Part shown: positions 39,969-48,905 of the stretch, one piece after another
How the letters are laid out: each line of letters begins with the position of its first letter
Position numbering within the stretch: the first letter of the stretch is position 1
DNA from: Flavobacteriales bacterium
Lineage (GTDB): Bacteria; Bacteroidota; Bacteroidia; Flavobacteriales; Flavobacteriaceae
DNA: 64,000 bases
Direction: 5' to 3'
NCBI GenBank assembly: GCA_027067965.1
Contig: JAMOUV010000032.1
Coordinates: forward strand, 1 to 64,000
The notes under the pieces: model-generated
Seen by the model: only the letters and a program-made list of their open reading frames with translations
Told to the model about the DNA's origin: nothing
The model's database searches: none
Translations under genes and position numbers: made by a program

Positions 39969-40982
39969 CTACCAACGAAGCAAATTGGCACCCCAAGTAA
40001 AACCACTTCCGAATGCCGCTTGAAGTATCAAATCGCCTTCTTTGATTTTTCCTTGTTCCCATGCCTCGGTCAATGCAATGGGAATGGAAGCGGCGGTGGT
40101 ATTACCGTATTTCTGGATGTTATTCATAATTTGTTCGTCTTTTAAGCCCAATTGTTTTTGTACAAACTGTGATATACGCAAATTGGCTTGGTGAGGAATG
40201 AGCAAATCGATTTCTTGTTTGGACACGCCCGCCTTTTGCAATACTTCCATAATGGCTTCCATAAACCGAACTACGGCATGTTTGAAAACAAAATTGCCGT
40301 TCATATAGGGAAAATGGGAAGTGTCGTCCGGATTTTCTTTGAGGTGTTCGAAATATCTTTGCGTAGGGAAAGCACTCGAAGGATATTTTACAATTAATTG
40401 ATCGGCATATTTACCTTGGGAATGGAGTGAATGTGCCAAAAATCCTTTATTTTTTTCTTCCGTACGGGTCAAAACCATGGCCCCTGCTCCGTCTCCGAAA
40501 ATAACGGAAACACCGCGTCCGCGCGTGCTCAAATCAAGCCCGGTGGATTGGATTTCGGAACCGACAACCAAAACGTTTTTATACATACCCGTTTTGATGA
40601 ATTGATCGGCCACGGCCGTGGCATATACAAATCCGCTACACTGATTTCTTACATCCAATGCACCGATGGTGGGCATATCCAAAATATCTTGAAGGAGTAC
40701 ACCCGAACCGGGAAAATAATAATCGGGACTGAGGGTGGCAAAAACTATAAAATCAATATCGGAAGGTTGGAGACCCGCCCGTTCAAGGGCTTGCCGTGCG
40801 GCTTTTGCTCCCATAACCGCAGTTGTATTTCCATCACCTTCTTCTACCCAATGACGCTCTTCAATTCCTGTCCGCTCTCGTATCCATTCATCGGAGGTTT
40901 CCATGTAATTCGTTAATTCGTCGTTTGTTACAACGCGCTCGGGAACATATTTGCCCAAGCCGATAACTTTTGATTGATACAT
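39969..40982 (-). CDS. fabH: 3-oxoacyl-ACP synthase III (FabH-type)
   Basis: A 337-residue condensing enzyme that starts fatty acid synthesis from acyl-CoA and malonyl-ACP. The catalytic triad is visible as Cys115 in VRNQCSGF, His in LIPHQANLRI and Asn in YGNTTAASIPIA. The FGDGAGAMVL block is typical. Bacteroidota commonly carry more than one FabH-like protein, so this may be a paralogue rather than the housekeeping enzyme; no other fab genes are adjacent. A good -7 promoter element precedes it. Confidence 0.9.
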   Translation of the reverse strand: MYQSKVIGLGKYVPERVVTNDELTNYMETSDEWIRERTGIEERHWVEEGDGNTTAVMGAKAARQALERAGLQPSDIDFIVFATLSPDYYFPGSGVLLQDILDMPTIGALDVRNQCSGFVYATAVADQFIKTGMYKNVLVVGSEIQSTGLDLSTRGRGVSVIFGDGAGAMVLTRTEEKNKGFLAHSLHSQGKYADQLIVKYPSSAFPTQRYFEHLKENPDDTSHFPYMNGNFVFKHAVVRFMEAIMEVLQKAGVSKQEIDLLIPHQANLRISQFVQKQLGLKDEQIMNNIQKYGNTTAASIPIALTEAWEQGKIKEGDLILQAAFGSGFTWGANLLRW

Positions 40983-41005
40983 AATAGCAGTAATTTTTGT
41001 TTCTC

Positions 41006-41013
41006 CAAAGATA
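41006..41013 (-). promoter_or_regulatory. -7 promoter element of fabH
   Basis: On the minus strand this reads TATCTTTG, matching TAnnTTTG, 23 nt before the fabH ATG. Confidence 0.5.
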
Positions 41014-41076
41014 AAACCTTTTTTTAATTTTCGTTTTTATTGTTGAAAAAATCAGCAGATAATTAACAAAACCCAT

Positions 41077-41105
41077 AAAAAAAACCGGCCGATACGGCCG
41101 GTTTT
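41077..41105 (-). terminator. Strong hairpin terminator after the helical exported protein
   Basis: A perfect 11-bp stem (41081-41091 with 41095-41105, core ACCGGCCG/CGGCCGGT) around a 3-nt loop. Read on the minus strand it is followed by a T-run, so it ends the gene at 41133-41906. A T-run on the plus side (after 41108) could make it bidirectional. Confidence 0.88.
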
Positions 41106-41132
41106 GTATTTTTTTTGTAAAAAGGTCTCACT

Positions 41133-41906
41133 TTAGAGCCGGTCTTTATATACTTGAACCAATAACTTTAAATCGTCATCTATCCTGACCGACACCATGG
41201 AAGCCGTCAACGGGCTGATCGTGCCGTCCAAAACGATTTTCTTTCCGTATGATTTATATTGGTTTTTGATCATTTCCAAAATCATTAATGTGTTTTCGTC
41301 GTTGAATTCCGATCTTTCCAAATAAGAAAGGTTTTCCTTGAACTTGGTTTGTGCATCTTTGAATCTGTCTTTAATATTGTTATTTAAAATTTTGGCTTTG
41401 TGTGCCAGAAAGTAAAGGACCATTTTTTGAAATTGAAAGCGCGTATCGGCGGCTTTTTTTACCAGTTCCACCCTTTCTTTTTTGGAGAGATGTTGCATAA
41501 TCATATCTATAATGCCGTTAATCTCCATCTGCATTTTTTCCAACATATCCAATAATTTTCCGGCATGCATTCTGTCATATCTTTTTTGCAAGGTTTTGGA
41601 AACAAGCAGCCATGTTAAATTCAATTTTTGAAATTCTATCGAAATCTCCTCACTTTGGGCGTTTTCGGTCAATTCGACCAAAATATTATTAAATTTTTCC
41701 ACATTTTCCTGCTGTTTCTTTTTATATTCATCGCTCGTTGGATATAGTTGTGTCAAAATGTAGTATTTGCCCAATTTTTGAGATAATGTTCTGAGTTCCT
41801 GAATTTTTTCGATGAAATCTTTATTACTTGTAATTTGTCCGTAAGCCATGTAGCCCATGGAAAAACTCAAGTATAAGGTTAAAAATAAAAGTGCTTTCTT
41901 GATCAT
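41133..41906 (-). CDS. Exported helical protein with PilJ/NarX-like segment, unknown function
   Basis: A 257-residue exported protein with a signal peptide (about residues 1-24, ending AYGQ). The rest is almost entirely alpha-helical and charged. The segment IQELRTLSQKLGKYYILTQL (residues about 35-54) resembles the RxLSQRxAKxYL helix of PilJ/NarX-type periplasmic sensor domains. Here there is no membrane anchor or signalling domain after it, so it would be a free periplasmic form. This similarity is a pattern judgement, not a firm family assignment. It ends at a strong terminator; the cytochrome c gene is 84 nt upstream on the same strand. Confidence 0.55.
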   Translation of the reverse strand: MIKKALLFLTLYLSFSMGYMAYGQITSNKDFIEKIQELRTLSQKLGKYYILTQLYPTSDEYKKKQQENVEKFNNILVELTENAQSEEISIEFQKLNLTWLLVSKTLQKRYDRMHAGKLLDMLEKMQMEINGIIDMIMQHLSKKERVELVKKAADTRFQFQKMVLYFLAHKAKILNNNIKDRFKDAQTKFKENLSYLERSEFNDENTLMILEMIKNQYKSYGKKIVLDGTISPLTASMVSVRIDDDLKLLVQVYKDRL

Positions 41907-41990
41907 CTTGTTTTATTTTATTTATTTTTAATCATTATAGATTTTACAAAAATACAAAAAGAAAAAATATTTTAATCTTTTATAATTTTT

Positions 41991-42713
41991 TTAATATACT
42001 TTTCGGTCAAAAATAATTTTTTCTCCTTCCGGTTCCTTTCCTTTTTTTAATTTTTGTCCTTGTAATATGTTGATGTACTTTACTATTTTTCGAATTTCTT
42101 CGTCTGTCAAAAAGGTTTTATATGCAATCATCATGGCACCTTGTTTTCCTTCTTTGATCACGGTAAGCAAATCATTTTCATTCCTTACATATTTCCAATA
42201 ATCATCTGTCAAATCGGGTGCGGTTACGCCTTCGGCATATCTGCCGTGACAAGCAAAACATTTGGTTAAAAATAAGTTGTAACCTTCGGTTAGTTCATTA
42301 TCGGTTTTGGCACCGACAAATTGTATCGGTCCGCCCAAATATAAAGTATCGTTCTTTTGACGAATATTTTCCAGTTTGACTGTTCGAATTATTTTGGATT
42401 TTAAAACGGGCAAATAGAGATTCAAACCTTTTTCCCCGGATTTTTCTTTCAACACATTAAGCAATTTGGCATCTTCAAAACCTCCCATGGCATTTACCTG
42501 TTCGATGGTATTGAAAATAGATAGTGCAATTACTTGTTTTTTGTCTTCTTTTAAGCCGGGATAAATCAAGTTTACGAGGGCGTCCGTATTTTTTTGCTGT
42601 AAGTAATTAAAAACGGATTCGCCGAATTTTCTTTCCAAACTATCGGCCGGGATTTGCTGAGCCAGCAAGGAAATACCAGCAAATAATAATATGCCGAATA
42701 AATATTTCTTCAT
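41991..42713 (-). CDS. Monohaem cytochrome c-type protein
   Basis: A 240-residue exported protein with a signal peptide (residues 1-18, ending LLAQ). A helical N-terminal half of unknown role precedes one cytochrome c domain. The haem motif is CFACH (Cys152, Cys155, His156), and the methionine in KQGAMMIAYKTFLTDEEI is the likely axial ligand. It should carry electrons in the periplasm or at the outer membrane. Its start overlaps the stop of the S46 peptidase gene by 4 bp (ATGA), so the two are translationally coupled, a pairing with no obvious functional link. Confidence 0.85.
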   Translation of the reverse strand: MKKYLFGILLFAGISLLAQQIPADSLERKFGESVFNYLQQKNTDALVNLIYPGLKEDKKQVIALSIFNTIEQVNAMGGFEDAKLLNVLKEKSGEKGLNLYLPVLKSKIIRTVKLENIRQKNDTLYLGGPIQFVGAKTDNELTEGYNLFLTKCFACHGRYAEGVTAPDLTDDYWKYVRNENDLLTVIKEGKQGAMMIAYKTFLTDEEIRKIVKYINILQGQKLKKGKEPEGEKIIFDRKVY

Positions 42714-44830
42714 TGAGATGATTGGATTTCTCTTAAAATATTTTGCGCATTTCCCATTTTATCTATTATAAACATCACATATCGCAAATCTACCATTATA
42801 TTACGACAAATTTTCGGGTCGTAAAATAAATCGCTCATGGTACCTTCCCAAACCCTATCAAAATTCAAGCCGACCAATTCTCCTTCGGCATTGAGTGCGG
42901 GGCTTCCGGAATTACCGCCTGTGGTATGGGCCGTACCCAAAAAGTTTACCGGCACACTTCCGTTTGTTCGATAGTTACCGAAATCTTTATTTTTATAAAT
43001 TTCCAATAATTTTGCGGGCAAGTCAAATTCATAATCGCCGGGAATATATTTTTCTATCACGCCATCCAAGGTAGAAATAGGTTCGTAATACATCCCGTCA
43101 CGTGGTTCGTAACCATAAACTTTTCCGAAACTCAGACGAAGTGTGCCGTTGGCATCGGGAACCATTTCTTGATATAATCCGGCTTCTTGTAACATTTTAA
43201 TATACTTTCGCATCAGTTCATTCAAACCTGCTCCGGTTTGTTGGTAAGCAGGCAGGATGTTGTTGTAATAATCAGTAATCAAACTATGTGCCAGATTGTA
43301 TCCGCTATCGTTTTTTAAGGATTTTACAAATTCTTCATAATCCAAATCAAATAATTTTTTCATTTTTATCGAATCGGCCAAGACGGATTTTTTTTCTATT
43401 TCCTCCGCCATTTCATCAAAATTCATTTGGACGATCCGATTGTTTCGAAAAGCCGGCGGCATATTTTCCTTATAATATTTCATCATCTCTATGAACAATT
43501 CTTTCGACACCCTATTATCGGTCTTTCTGAATTCACCCGTTAATCTGTTTAAATACCGTTTTTTATTTTCTTTAAATTTTGTATCGGCTTGTCGAACCAA
43601 TGCATCCAGAATAAATCCCCTGCGAATCCAATCGTTATTGATATACATGGTTTCCACTAAAATATCTTTGGCTATTTCGGGGTCTTTCAAATCTTGGTAT
43701 ATTTTACGCATTTTATCCAATACCTCCCTGGCTTCTTTTCCGAATCCTTTTTCGGATGCGGATTGCAGAAATAATGCTTCGGCTTTTTGTTTTTTGCTAA
43801 TGGCTTTCGATTTGGCTATTCCTTGATTTTCACCTTTCCATTTCTTCCAATAATTCGATACCCGGGCATAAATGGAAGTATATTTTAATTTCAGCGTATC
43901 GTTGGTACGCATGAATTTATCCATAATATCCAACGCCCGTTGCCTTATTTCAATATTTACCGGATTCACATTTTGAGTAATATGCGCAATGGCAAATGAA
44001 GGCAAATACTGCCTGGTTCTTCCTGGAAATCCGTAAATGACAATTAAATCTCCTTCCCGTACTCCTTCCATGCTTACCTTCAAATATTTTTCCGGTTTAT
44101 AAGGCACATTATCAGGACTATACTCCGCCGGGCGATTGTTTTTATCGGCATAAATTCTGAATAACGAAAAATCTCCCGAATGACGGGGCCACATCCAATT
44201 ATCCGAATCGGCTCCGAATTTACCTATAGATGAAGGCGGGGCACCCACCAAGCGGATGTCTTTATAATTTTCTTTCACAAACCCGTAGTATTTATTGCCA
44301 TACAAAAAAGGTTTAATTTCCAATGATTGCCAGGGTTTGATTTTTATTTCTTTCTTTATTTTCGCGATGTTTTTATCTATTCGGGATTGGCGTTCTTTTG
44401 GCGACATATCTTCGGTTACGCCTTTCAATACCCGATCGGTTAAGTTTATGATTCTTCTTACAAATGTAACATACATCCCGGGATTGGGCAATTCTTCCGA
44501 TTTGGAATAAGCCCAAAAACCGTCTTCCACATAATTATGTGTCAAAGTGGAATGAGATTGAATAGCACCATACCCACAGTGATGATTAGTCAAAAGTAAA
44601 GATTGAGGCGAAATAATTTCCGCCGTGCATCCGCCGTTGAATTGCACAATGGCATCATTAAAAGAAGGTTTTTCGGGATGGTATAAATCACTAGATTTAA
44701 AACGTGCTCCGTTTTGCACCATCTTTTCGTAAGCCGTTTGCGCTTCCGAAGGTATCCACATTCTGTTTTGCTGAGCGCTTGCGGTTAATAAAATGAAAAA
44801 AGCATAAAAATAACCCGTCAGTTTCATCAT
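42710..44830 (-). CDS. S46-family dipeptidyl-peptidase, DPP11-like
   Basis: A 706-residue exported serine peptidase that removes dipeptides from oligopeptide N termini for amino acid uptake. The signal peptide is residues 1-19. The catalytic histidine lies in LLLTNHHCGYG (83-84) and Ser641 is the nucleophile in GNSGSPALN. The S1-pocket position 18 residues later is Arg659 (LNFDRVWEG). In Porphyromonas this position is Arg in DPP11 (acidic P1) and Gly in DPP7, so Asp/Glu preference is predicted here (inference). Length and domain order (chymotrypsin fold with a helical insert) are normal. Confidence 0.92.
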   Translation of the reverse strand: MMKLTGYFYAFFILLTASAQQNRMWIPSEAQTAYEKMVQNGARFKSSDLYHPEKPSFNDAIVQFNGGCTAEIISPQSLLLTNHHCGYGAIQSHSTLTHNYVEDGFWAYSKSEELPNPGMYVTFVRRIINLTDRVLKGVTEDMSPKERQSRIDKNIAKIKKEIKIKPWQSLEIKPFLYGNKYYGFVKENYKDIRLVGAPPSSIGKFGADSDNWMWPRHSGDFSLFRIYADKNNRPAEYSPDNVPYKPEKYLKVSMEGVREGDLIVIYGFPGRTRQYLPSFAIAHITQNVNPVNIEIRQRALDIMDKFMRTNDTLKLKYTSIYARVSNYWKKWKGENQGIAKSKAISKKQKAEALFLQSASEKGFGKEAREVLDKMRKIYQDLKDPEIAKDILVETMYINNDWIRRGFILDALVRQADTKFKENKKRYLNRLTGEFRKTDNRVSKELFIEMMKYYKENMPPAFRNNRIVQMNFDEMAEEIEKKSVLADSIKMKKLFDLDYEEFVKSLKNDSGYNLAHSLITDYYNNILPAYQQTGAGLNELMRKYIKMLQEAGLYQEMVPDANGTLRLSFGKVYGYEPRDGMYYEPISTLDGVIEKYIPGDYEFDLPAKLLEIYKNKDFGNYRTNGSVPVNFLGTAHTTGGNSGSPALNAEGELVGLNFDRVWEGTMSDLFYDPKICRNIMVDLRYVMFIIDKMGNAQNILREIQSSQ

Positions 44831-44930
44831 TTTTTTTAACGTTTCTTTATTTTCTATTCAAATATAAATTATTTTACGGTAACCATGCTAATCCGAAACA
44901 ATTTTTTTATCTTCGTGGCAAATTTTCCGG

Positions 44931-46235
44931 ATGAATGAACCAGTTTTTACCAACGATTTGGTCGCTTTCGGCATTTTAGCCGGTGTTTTAGGACTCATTT
45001 TTTACACATCATCTTCGGAAAATAAATTTTGGAAAAAATTTTACTCCGTAGTTCCCGCATTATTATTGGCCTATATGCTCCCGGCCATTTTAACATCTCT
45101 CAATATTATTGCGGAAAAATGGACGAGTATTGAAAACGGTCAAGAAGTTGTTCATCATTCATCTTTATATTACGTGGCTTCCCGTTTATTATTGCCGGCT
45201 TCATTAATTTTATTCACGCTAAGCATCGACTTGGGTGCCATTGCCAGATTGGGATGGCGGGCATTGGTAATGTTTTTCACAGGCACTATAGGAATTATTA
45301 TAGGCGGACCTATCGCGCTCGCCATAACGGGATATTTTTTTCCGGACCTCATTTCGGCTACCGGCCATGACGCCACTTGGCGCGGGCTAGCCACCCTGGC
45401 GGGAAGTTGGATCGGTGGCGGCGCCAATCAAGCAGCTATGCTTGAAATTTTTGAGTATAATCAAAATCTCTACGGCGGCATGGTGTTAGTGGATATTGTA
45501 GTGGCGAATATTTGGATGGCACTCTTGTTATTCGGGATTAATTATAACGATAAGATAAATAAATGGTTGAAAGCCGACACATCCGCCATCGAAGAACTAA
45601 AACGTAAAGTCATCGAATTTACCAAAAAAACACAACGGATTCCATCTCTTCGAGATTATATGATTATTTTAGGCATCGCCTTTTTTACCGTAGCCATGTC
45701 GTATGAAGGAGCCACATGGATTGCCGAGGGATTGAAATCAAACTTTCCGCTTATTGCCGACAAATCTTCGAAACTCTCTTCATTGGGTTCTCATTTCTTT
45801 TGGTTGATTAGTTTGGCTACGGCTGCCGGAATTATCTATTCTTTTACGCCTATTAAAAATCTTGAAGGAGCCGGCGCTTCCAAAATCGGATCGGTCTTTA
45901 TTTATTTCCTCGTGGCCACTATTGGAATGAAAATCGATTTAAACAAAATATTCGATCAACCCGAACTGATATTAACGGGTTTGGTTTGGATGAGTATTCA
46001 TGCCCTGCTGCTTATTATCGTTGCCAAATGGATACGCGCCCCCTATTTCTTTTTGGCTGTCGGAAGCCAAGCCAATGTAGGAGGTGCAGCTTCGGCTCCC
46101 ATTGTGGCATCGGCCTTTCATCCGGCATTGACCAGTGTAGGCGCCCTGCTGGCTATTTTAGGTTATGTGGTCGGTACTTACGGAGCATGGTTTTCAGCTA
46201 TTTTAATGTCTTGGATCACGGAAATTTTAAGATAA
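44931..46235 (+). CDS. DUF819 family integral membrane protein
   Basis: A 434-residue inner-membrane protein with about 11-12 membrane segments. The pattern matches the DUF819 (YjcL-like) family: PALLLAYMLPAILTSLNII near residue 42, GSWIGGGANQAAMLE near 163 and GSQANVGGAASAPIVASAFHP near 381. The paired GGxAN and ANVGG motifs in the two halves suggest an inverted-repeat transporter. Substrate is unknown. A TATCTTCG 14 nt upstream is one base off the -7 consensus. The lipoprotein gene follows after 10 nt. Confidence 0.87.
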   Translation: MNEPVFTNDLVAFGILAGVLGLIFYTSSSENKFWKKFYSVVPALLLAYMLPAILTSLNIIAEKWTSIENGQEVVHHSSLYYVASRLLLPASLILFTLSIDLGAIARLGWRALVMFFTGTIGIIIGGPIALAITGYFFPDLISATGHDATWRGLATLAGSWIGGGANQAAMLEIFEYNQNLYGGMVLVDIVVANIWMALLLFGINYNDKINKWLKADTSAIEELKRKVIEFTKKTQRIPSLRDYMIILGIAFFTVAMSYEGATWIAEGLKSNFPLIADKSSKLSSLGSHFFWLISLATAAGIIYSFTPIKNLEGAGASKIGSVFIYFLVATIGMKIDLNKIFDQPELILTGLVWMSIHALLLIIVAKWIRAPYFFLAVGSQANVGGAASAPIVASAFHPALTSVGALLAILGYVVGTYGAWFSAILMSWITEILR

Positions 46236-46245
46236 AACAAAGCAA

Positions 46246-46929
46246 ATGAAAAAAATAATCTACTTTCTGTTTTTTATATACCTATACATTTCCTGTCAAT
46301 CGGATACTAAAAATAACGATCTATTGAAGGTAAAAATCGTCGGTTTGAAAAAAGGAACGGTCTATCTAAACACCATAGAAAACGGAAAGATGATTCCGGC
46401 AGATAGCATCCGGACTAAAGGTCGCAACGAACTTGTTTTCGATTTACGTGCCTACGAACCTCGATTAATGGCCCTTACCCTCAAGGAACAACCGGAAAAT
46501 TATCTTCTTTTCTTTGCCGATGATACGATTAATACCATCCAAACCTCTTTGCGAAAATTCGGTTTGGATACGATAGTTCATTCGGGAATTAATTATCGAC
46601 AATGGATGGCTTACCGGCATATGTTAAGCCAATATAACGACCGGAAACTCGATTTAATCAAAGAAGAAATGGAAGCGGTTAAAAATAATGACACTTCCCG
46701 CTTAAACGATATCCGAAAAAAATTATTTTCCCTCGAAAGAAAACGAATTAAATATGCCCTCCATTTCAGTTTTACTCACAAAAATCTGCCTATCGGCGCG
46801 TATGTAGCGGCCACGGAATTACAAGGAAATAAAAAATTACTCGATACGCTCTATTCGTCTCTCCCCGACAAAATAAAATCTTCACTTTACGGCAAGCAAA
46901 TCAAAAGCATGCTGGATACAATGAAATAA
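46246..46929 (+). CDS. Lipoprotein with DUF4369-like N-terminal domain
   Basis: A 227-residue lipoprotein; the signal peptide ends at Cys17 (YLYISCQSD). Residues about 25-110 resemble the DUF4369 beta domain that precedes thioredoxin domains in many Bacteroidota proteins (GTVYLNTIENGKMIPADSI). No thioredoxin domain follows; the remaining 100 residues are helical and basic. It may therefore be a stand-alone or truncated relative. It probably shares a transcript with the DUF819 gene. Function unknown. Confidence 0.65.
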   Translation: MKKIIYFLFFIYLYISCQSDTKNNDLLKVKIVGLKKGTVYLNTIENGKMIPADSIRTKGRNELVFDLRAYEPRLMALTLKEQPENYLLFFADDTINTIQTSLRKFGLDTIVHSGINYRQWMAYRHMLSQYNDRKLDLIKEEMEAVKNNDTSRLNDIRKKLFSLERKRIKYALHFSFTHKNLPIGAYVAATELQGNKKLLDTLYSSLPDKIKSSLYGKQIKSMLDTMK

Positions 46930-47082
46930 AAATTCGATCGGAGAAGTACCCTATATATTTAATAAATTCCATGAATATACCTTTTATTCGGGGCTTTAAT
47001 AATTACATGGCCTTTCCTGATTATTTTGAAGAAATAATGAAATATTGTAAATTTTTTATGCCCGCGGCGCCCATAGCAATTG

Positions 47083-47106
47083 CATGATCCCCCAGGGGGA
47101 TTGCAT
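47083..47106. repeat. Palindromic ATCCCCC-A-GGGGGAT element
   Basis: Perfect 7-bp arms at 47088-47094 and 47096-47102 around one central base, flanked by imperfect outer TGCA arms. It lies in the 217-nt gap between a plus-strand lipoprotein gene and convergent thiI, with no T-run for a classic terminator. No other feature is seen in this gap. Confidence 0.6.
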
Positions 47107-47146
47107 ACCGGTTTTATGGATTTCTACTAGAATTAGCCATAAGAAT

Positions 47147-48322
47147 TTAACATAAACGGGATTCAGTTTTTCCAAGGGCCTGCCGTATTAATTTTTCATG
47201 GTCCAACCGGTTCCATTCCCTTTCCACCTCTTCGAGTTTGGCACGGGTTTCGGGTCTTTCGGGTGTAAACATGGCGCAAGCATCGTCATGGGGAAGAATA
47301 GAAATATCATAAGTGCCTATTTCACGTGCCTTGCGGATTATGAATTTTTTGTCCAATGCAATCAGTGGGCTGATGGGGAGCATATCTGTAACGGCCCGGA
47401 TGGCCAATAGATTTTCCAAGGTTTGAGAAGCCACTTGCCCGAGGGAATCACCGGTTATGACGGCTTTGATATCCGTTTCTCGGGCGATTTCCGATGCTAT
47501 TTTGTACATAAAACGACGTAGCAGAATCAAGCGGAATTTAGACCGGGTTTTTCGGGCTATTTCTTGTTGAATTTCCAATACCGGGACAAGTAACAGACGC
47601 ATTCCTCCTTGATATGAACCGAGAATACCGGCCAATTTTTCGACCTTTTCGATGGATTTGGGTGAAGTTTTCGGTACGGAATGAAAATGCAAAGCCGTCA
47701 AATGCAATCCTCTTACCATGGCCATATAAGCGGCCACAGGCGAATCGATTCCTCCGCTTAAAAATGCCAATGCCTTTCCGGAACTTCCGACGGGCAATCC
47801 GCCGATACCTTGCTCTATTTCGGAATAAATAAAAGTTTGTTCGGGGCGAACTTTTACGTACAGCGTCCAATCGGGACCGGTCAGGTTCACTTTGGTTCCG
47901 AACCGGGCTACTATGGCGGCTCCGATATCGGCCGCCAATTCGCGCGACGTAAAGGGTTGGTTTTTATCGATACGTTTAACCGTAACCCGGAAACTGTCTT
48001 TATCTTCAATTTTACCCCGCGTATATGCCAGGGCTTCTTTGATGATTGTTTCTTTTTCGGTCTTCACGGTTTTGACAAAATAAAATTGTGTGATTCCGGG
48101 TGTTGTTTTTAAAATTCTCCGGATATCCTCCCGCGTTTGCTCATCGATATTTCCTGTAATTTCCATAAAAATGGAACCACCCCGGACACGTTGTATGCGA
48201 AGTAAATGTTGAAAGGGTTTTAATTTCTTTTGCAGTTGCTCTTTGAGTTTTTTAATAAAAAACGAACGGTTCTCACCTTTGAGGTATATTTCTTCGAAAT
48301 TTATAATCACAAGTTCATTCAT
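47147..48322 (-). CDS. thiI: tRNA 4-thiouridine synthase ThiI (no rhodanese domain)
   Basis: A 391-residue enzyme that adenylates and thiolates U8 of tRNA and can also supply sulfur for thiazole synthesis. An N-terminal ferredoxin-like segment and a THUMP domain (about residues 60-165) are followed by a PP-loop domain with SGGIDSP (about 187-193). The sequence ends shortly after HDDACAMFTPERPE, so the C-terminal rhodanese domain of the 482-residue E. coli protein is absent, as in many other bacteria. I chose the ATG at 48322 (MNELVIINFEEIYLKGENR) over the upstream in-frame codon because it gives the family N terminus. Confidence 0.93.
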   Translation of the reverse strand: MNELVIINFEEIYLKGENRSFFIKKLKEQLQKKLKPFQHLLRIQRVRGGSIFMEITGNIDEQTREDIRRILKTTPGITQFYFVKTVKTEKETIIKEALAYTRGKIEDKDSFRVTVKRIDKNQPFTSRELAADIGAAIVARFGTKVNLTGPDWTLYVKVRPEQTFIYSEIEQGIGGLPVGSSGKALAFLSGGIDSPVAAYMAMVRGLHLTALHFHSVPKTSPKSIEKVEKLAGILGSYQGGMRLLLVPVLEIQQEIARKTRSKFRLILLRRFMYKIASEIARETDIKAVITGDSLGQVASQTLENLLAIRAVTDMLPISPLIALDKKFIIRKAREIGTYDISILPHDDACAMFTPERPETRAKLEEVEREWNRLDHEKLIRQALGKTESRLC

Positions 48323-48350
48323 CGATTCAATTTTCGCAGGCAAAGATAAA

Positions 48351-48809
48351 TTATTTTTCGGCGCTTTCATCCGTTTTCCGGAACAAAACAGGCACATTAA
48401 AGCTTACATTCACCCGGCGCTTATCCTTCACGGCGGGTTGTACCGCCGGCAGTTGTCCGATCCATTTTTGTCCGGTACGAAATACCGCATCGTAATTCGC
48501 CGTCCGGGTAGGATAAATGCTGTCCAATATTATCCGGCCGGTAGTATCCACTTGCAAAGCAAACCATACGGTATCGGTTTGCACAAGTCGATGAAGCGTT
48601 TGGCGGGCGGTATCCGCCCTAATAATTTTTTCAAGCGAATCGGAAAATTTTCTCACAAAACACCAGTTCAAAACCTGTTTGGATTGATAATGTTCACAAC
48701 CGGGAAATACGGGATAATAATCGGGCAAAGCTTCCTGCGGTTCGGTATGCTTGGAATGACAAGCGCCTATTAATAATACCAATAAAATTAATATGCCGTA
48801 ACGCAGCAT
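48351..48809 (-). CDS. Small lipoprotein with TonB C-terminal-like fold, unknown function
   Basis: A 152-residue lipoprotein; the signal peptide ends at the cysteine of LLIGACHSK (residue 17). The mature part has the pattern YYPVFPGCEHY followed by a later VDTTGRIILDSIYPTRT and LPAVQPAVKDKRRVNVSFNVPVLF. These resemble the beta strands of energy-transducer TonB C-terminal domains in Bacteroidota, but no TonB membrane anchor is present. I chose the ATG at 48809 rather than the TTG at 48860 because it begins the signal peptide. It lies 28 nt upstream of thiI on the same strand. Function unknown. Confidence 0.65.
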   Translation of the reverse strand: MLRYGILILLVLLIGACHSKHTEPQEALPDYYPVFPGCEHYQSKQVLNWCFVRKFSDSLEKIIRADTARQTLHRLVQTDTVWFALQVDTTGRIILDSIYPTRTANYDAVFRTGQKWIGQLPAVQPAVKDKRRVNVSFNVPVLFRKTDESAEK

Positions 48810-48878
48810 TACCTCTTTTTTATTCAAACTTACGGAAAATAACGGAATTTTAGCGGACAATAACCTTTATTTTTTCTT

Positions 48879-48886
48879 TATATTTG
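48879..48886 (+). promoter_or_regulatory. -7 promoter element of the Mla-type ABC operon
   Basis: TATATTTG matches TAnnTTTG and lies 19 nt before the ATG at 48906. Confidence 0.5.
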
Positions 48887-48905
48887 CTTCATTATTAAAA
48901 GAGTT

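Noticed and set aside
48243-48773. 176-codon plus-strand frame opposite thiI and the small lipoprotein
   Set aside because: It spans two minus-strand genes with clear N termini and signal peptide; the product is a shadow translation.
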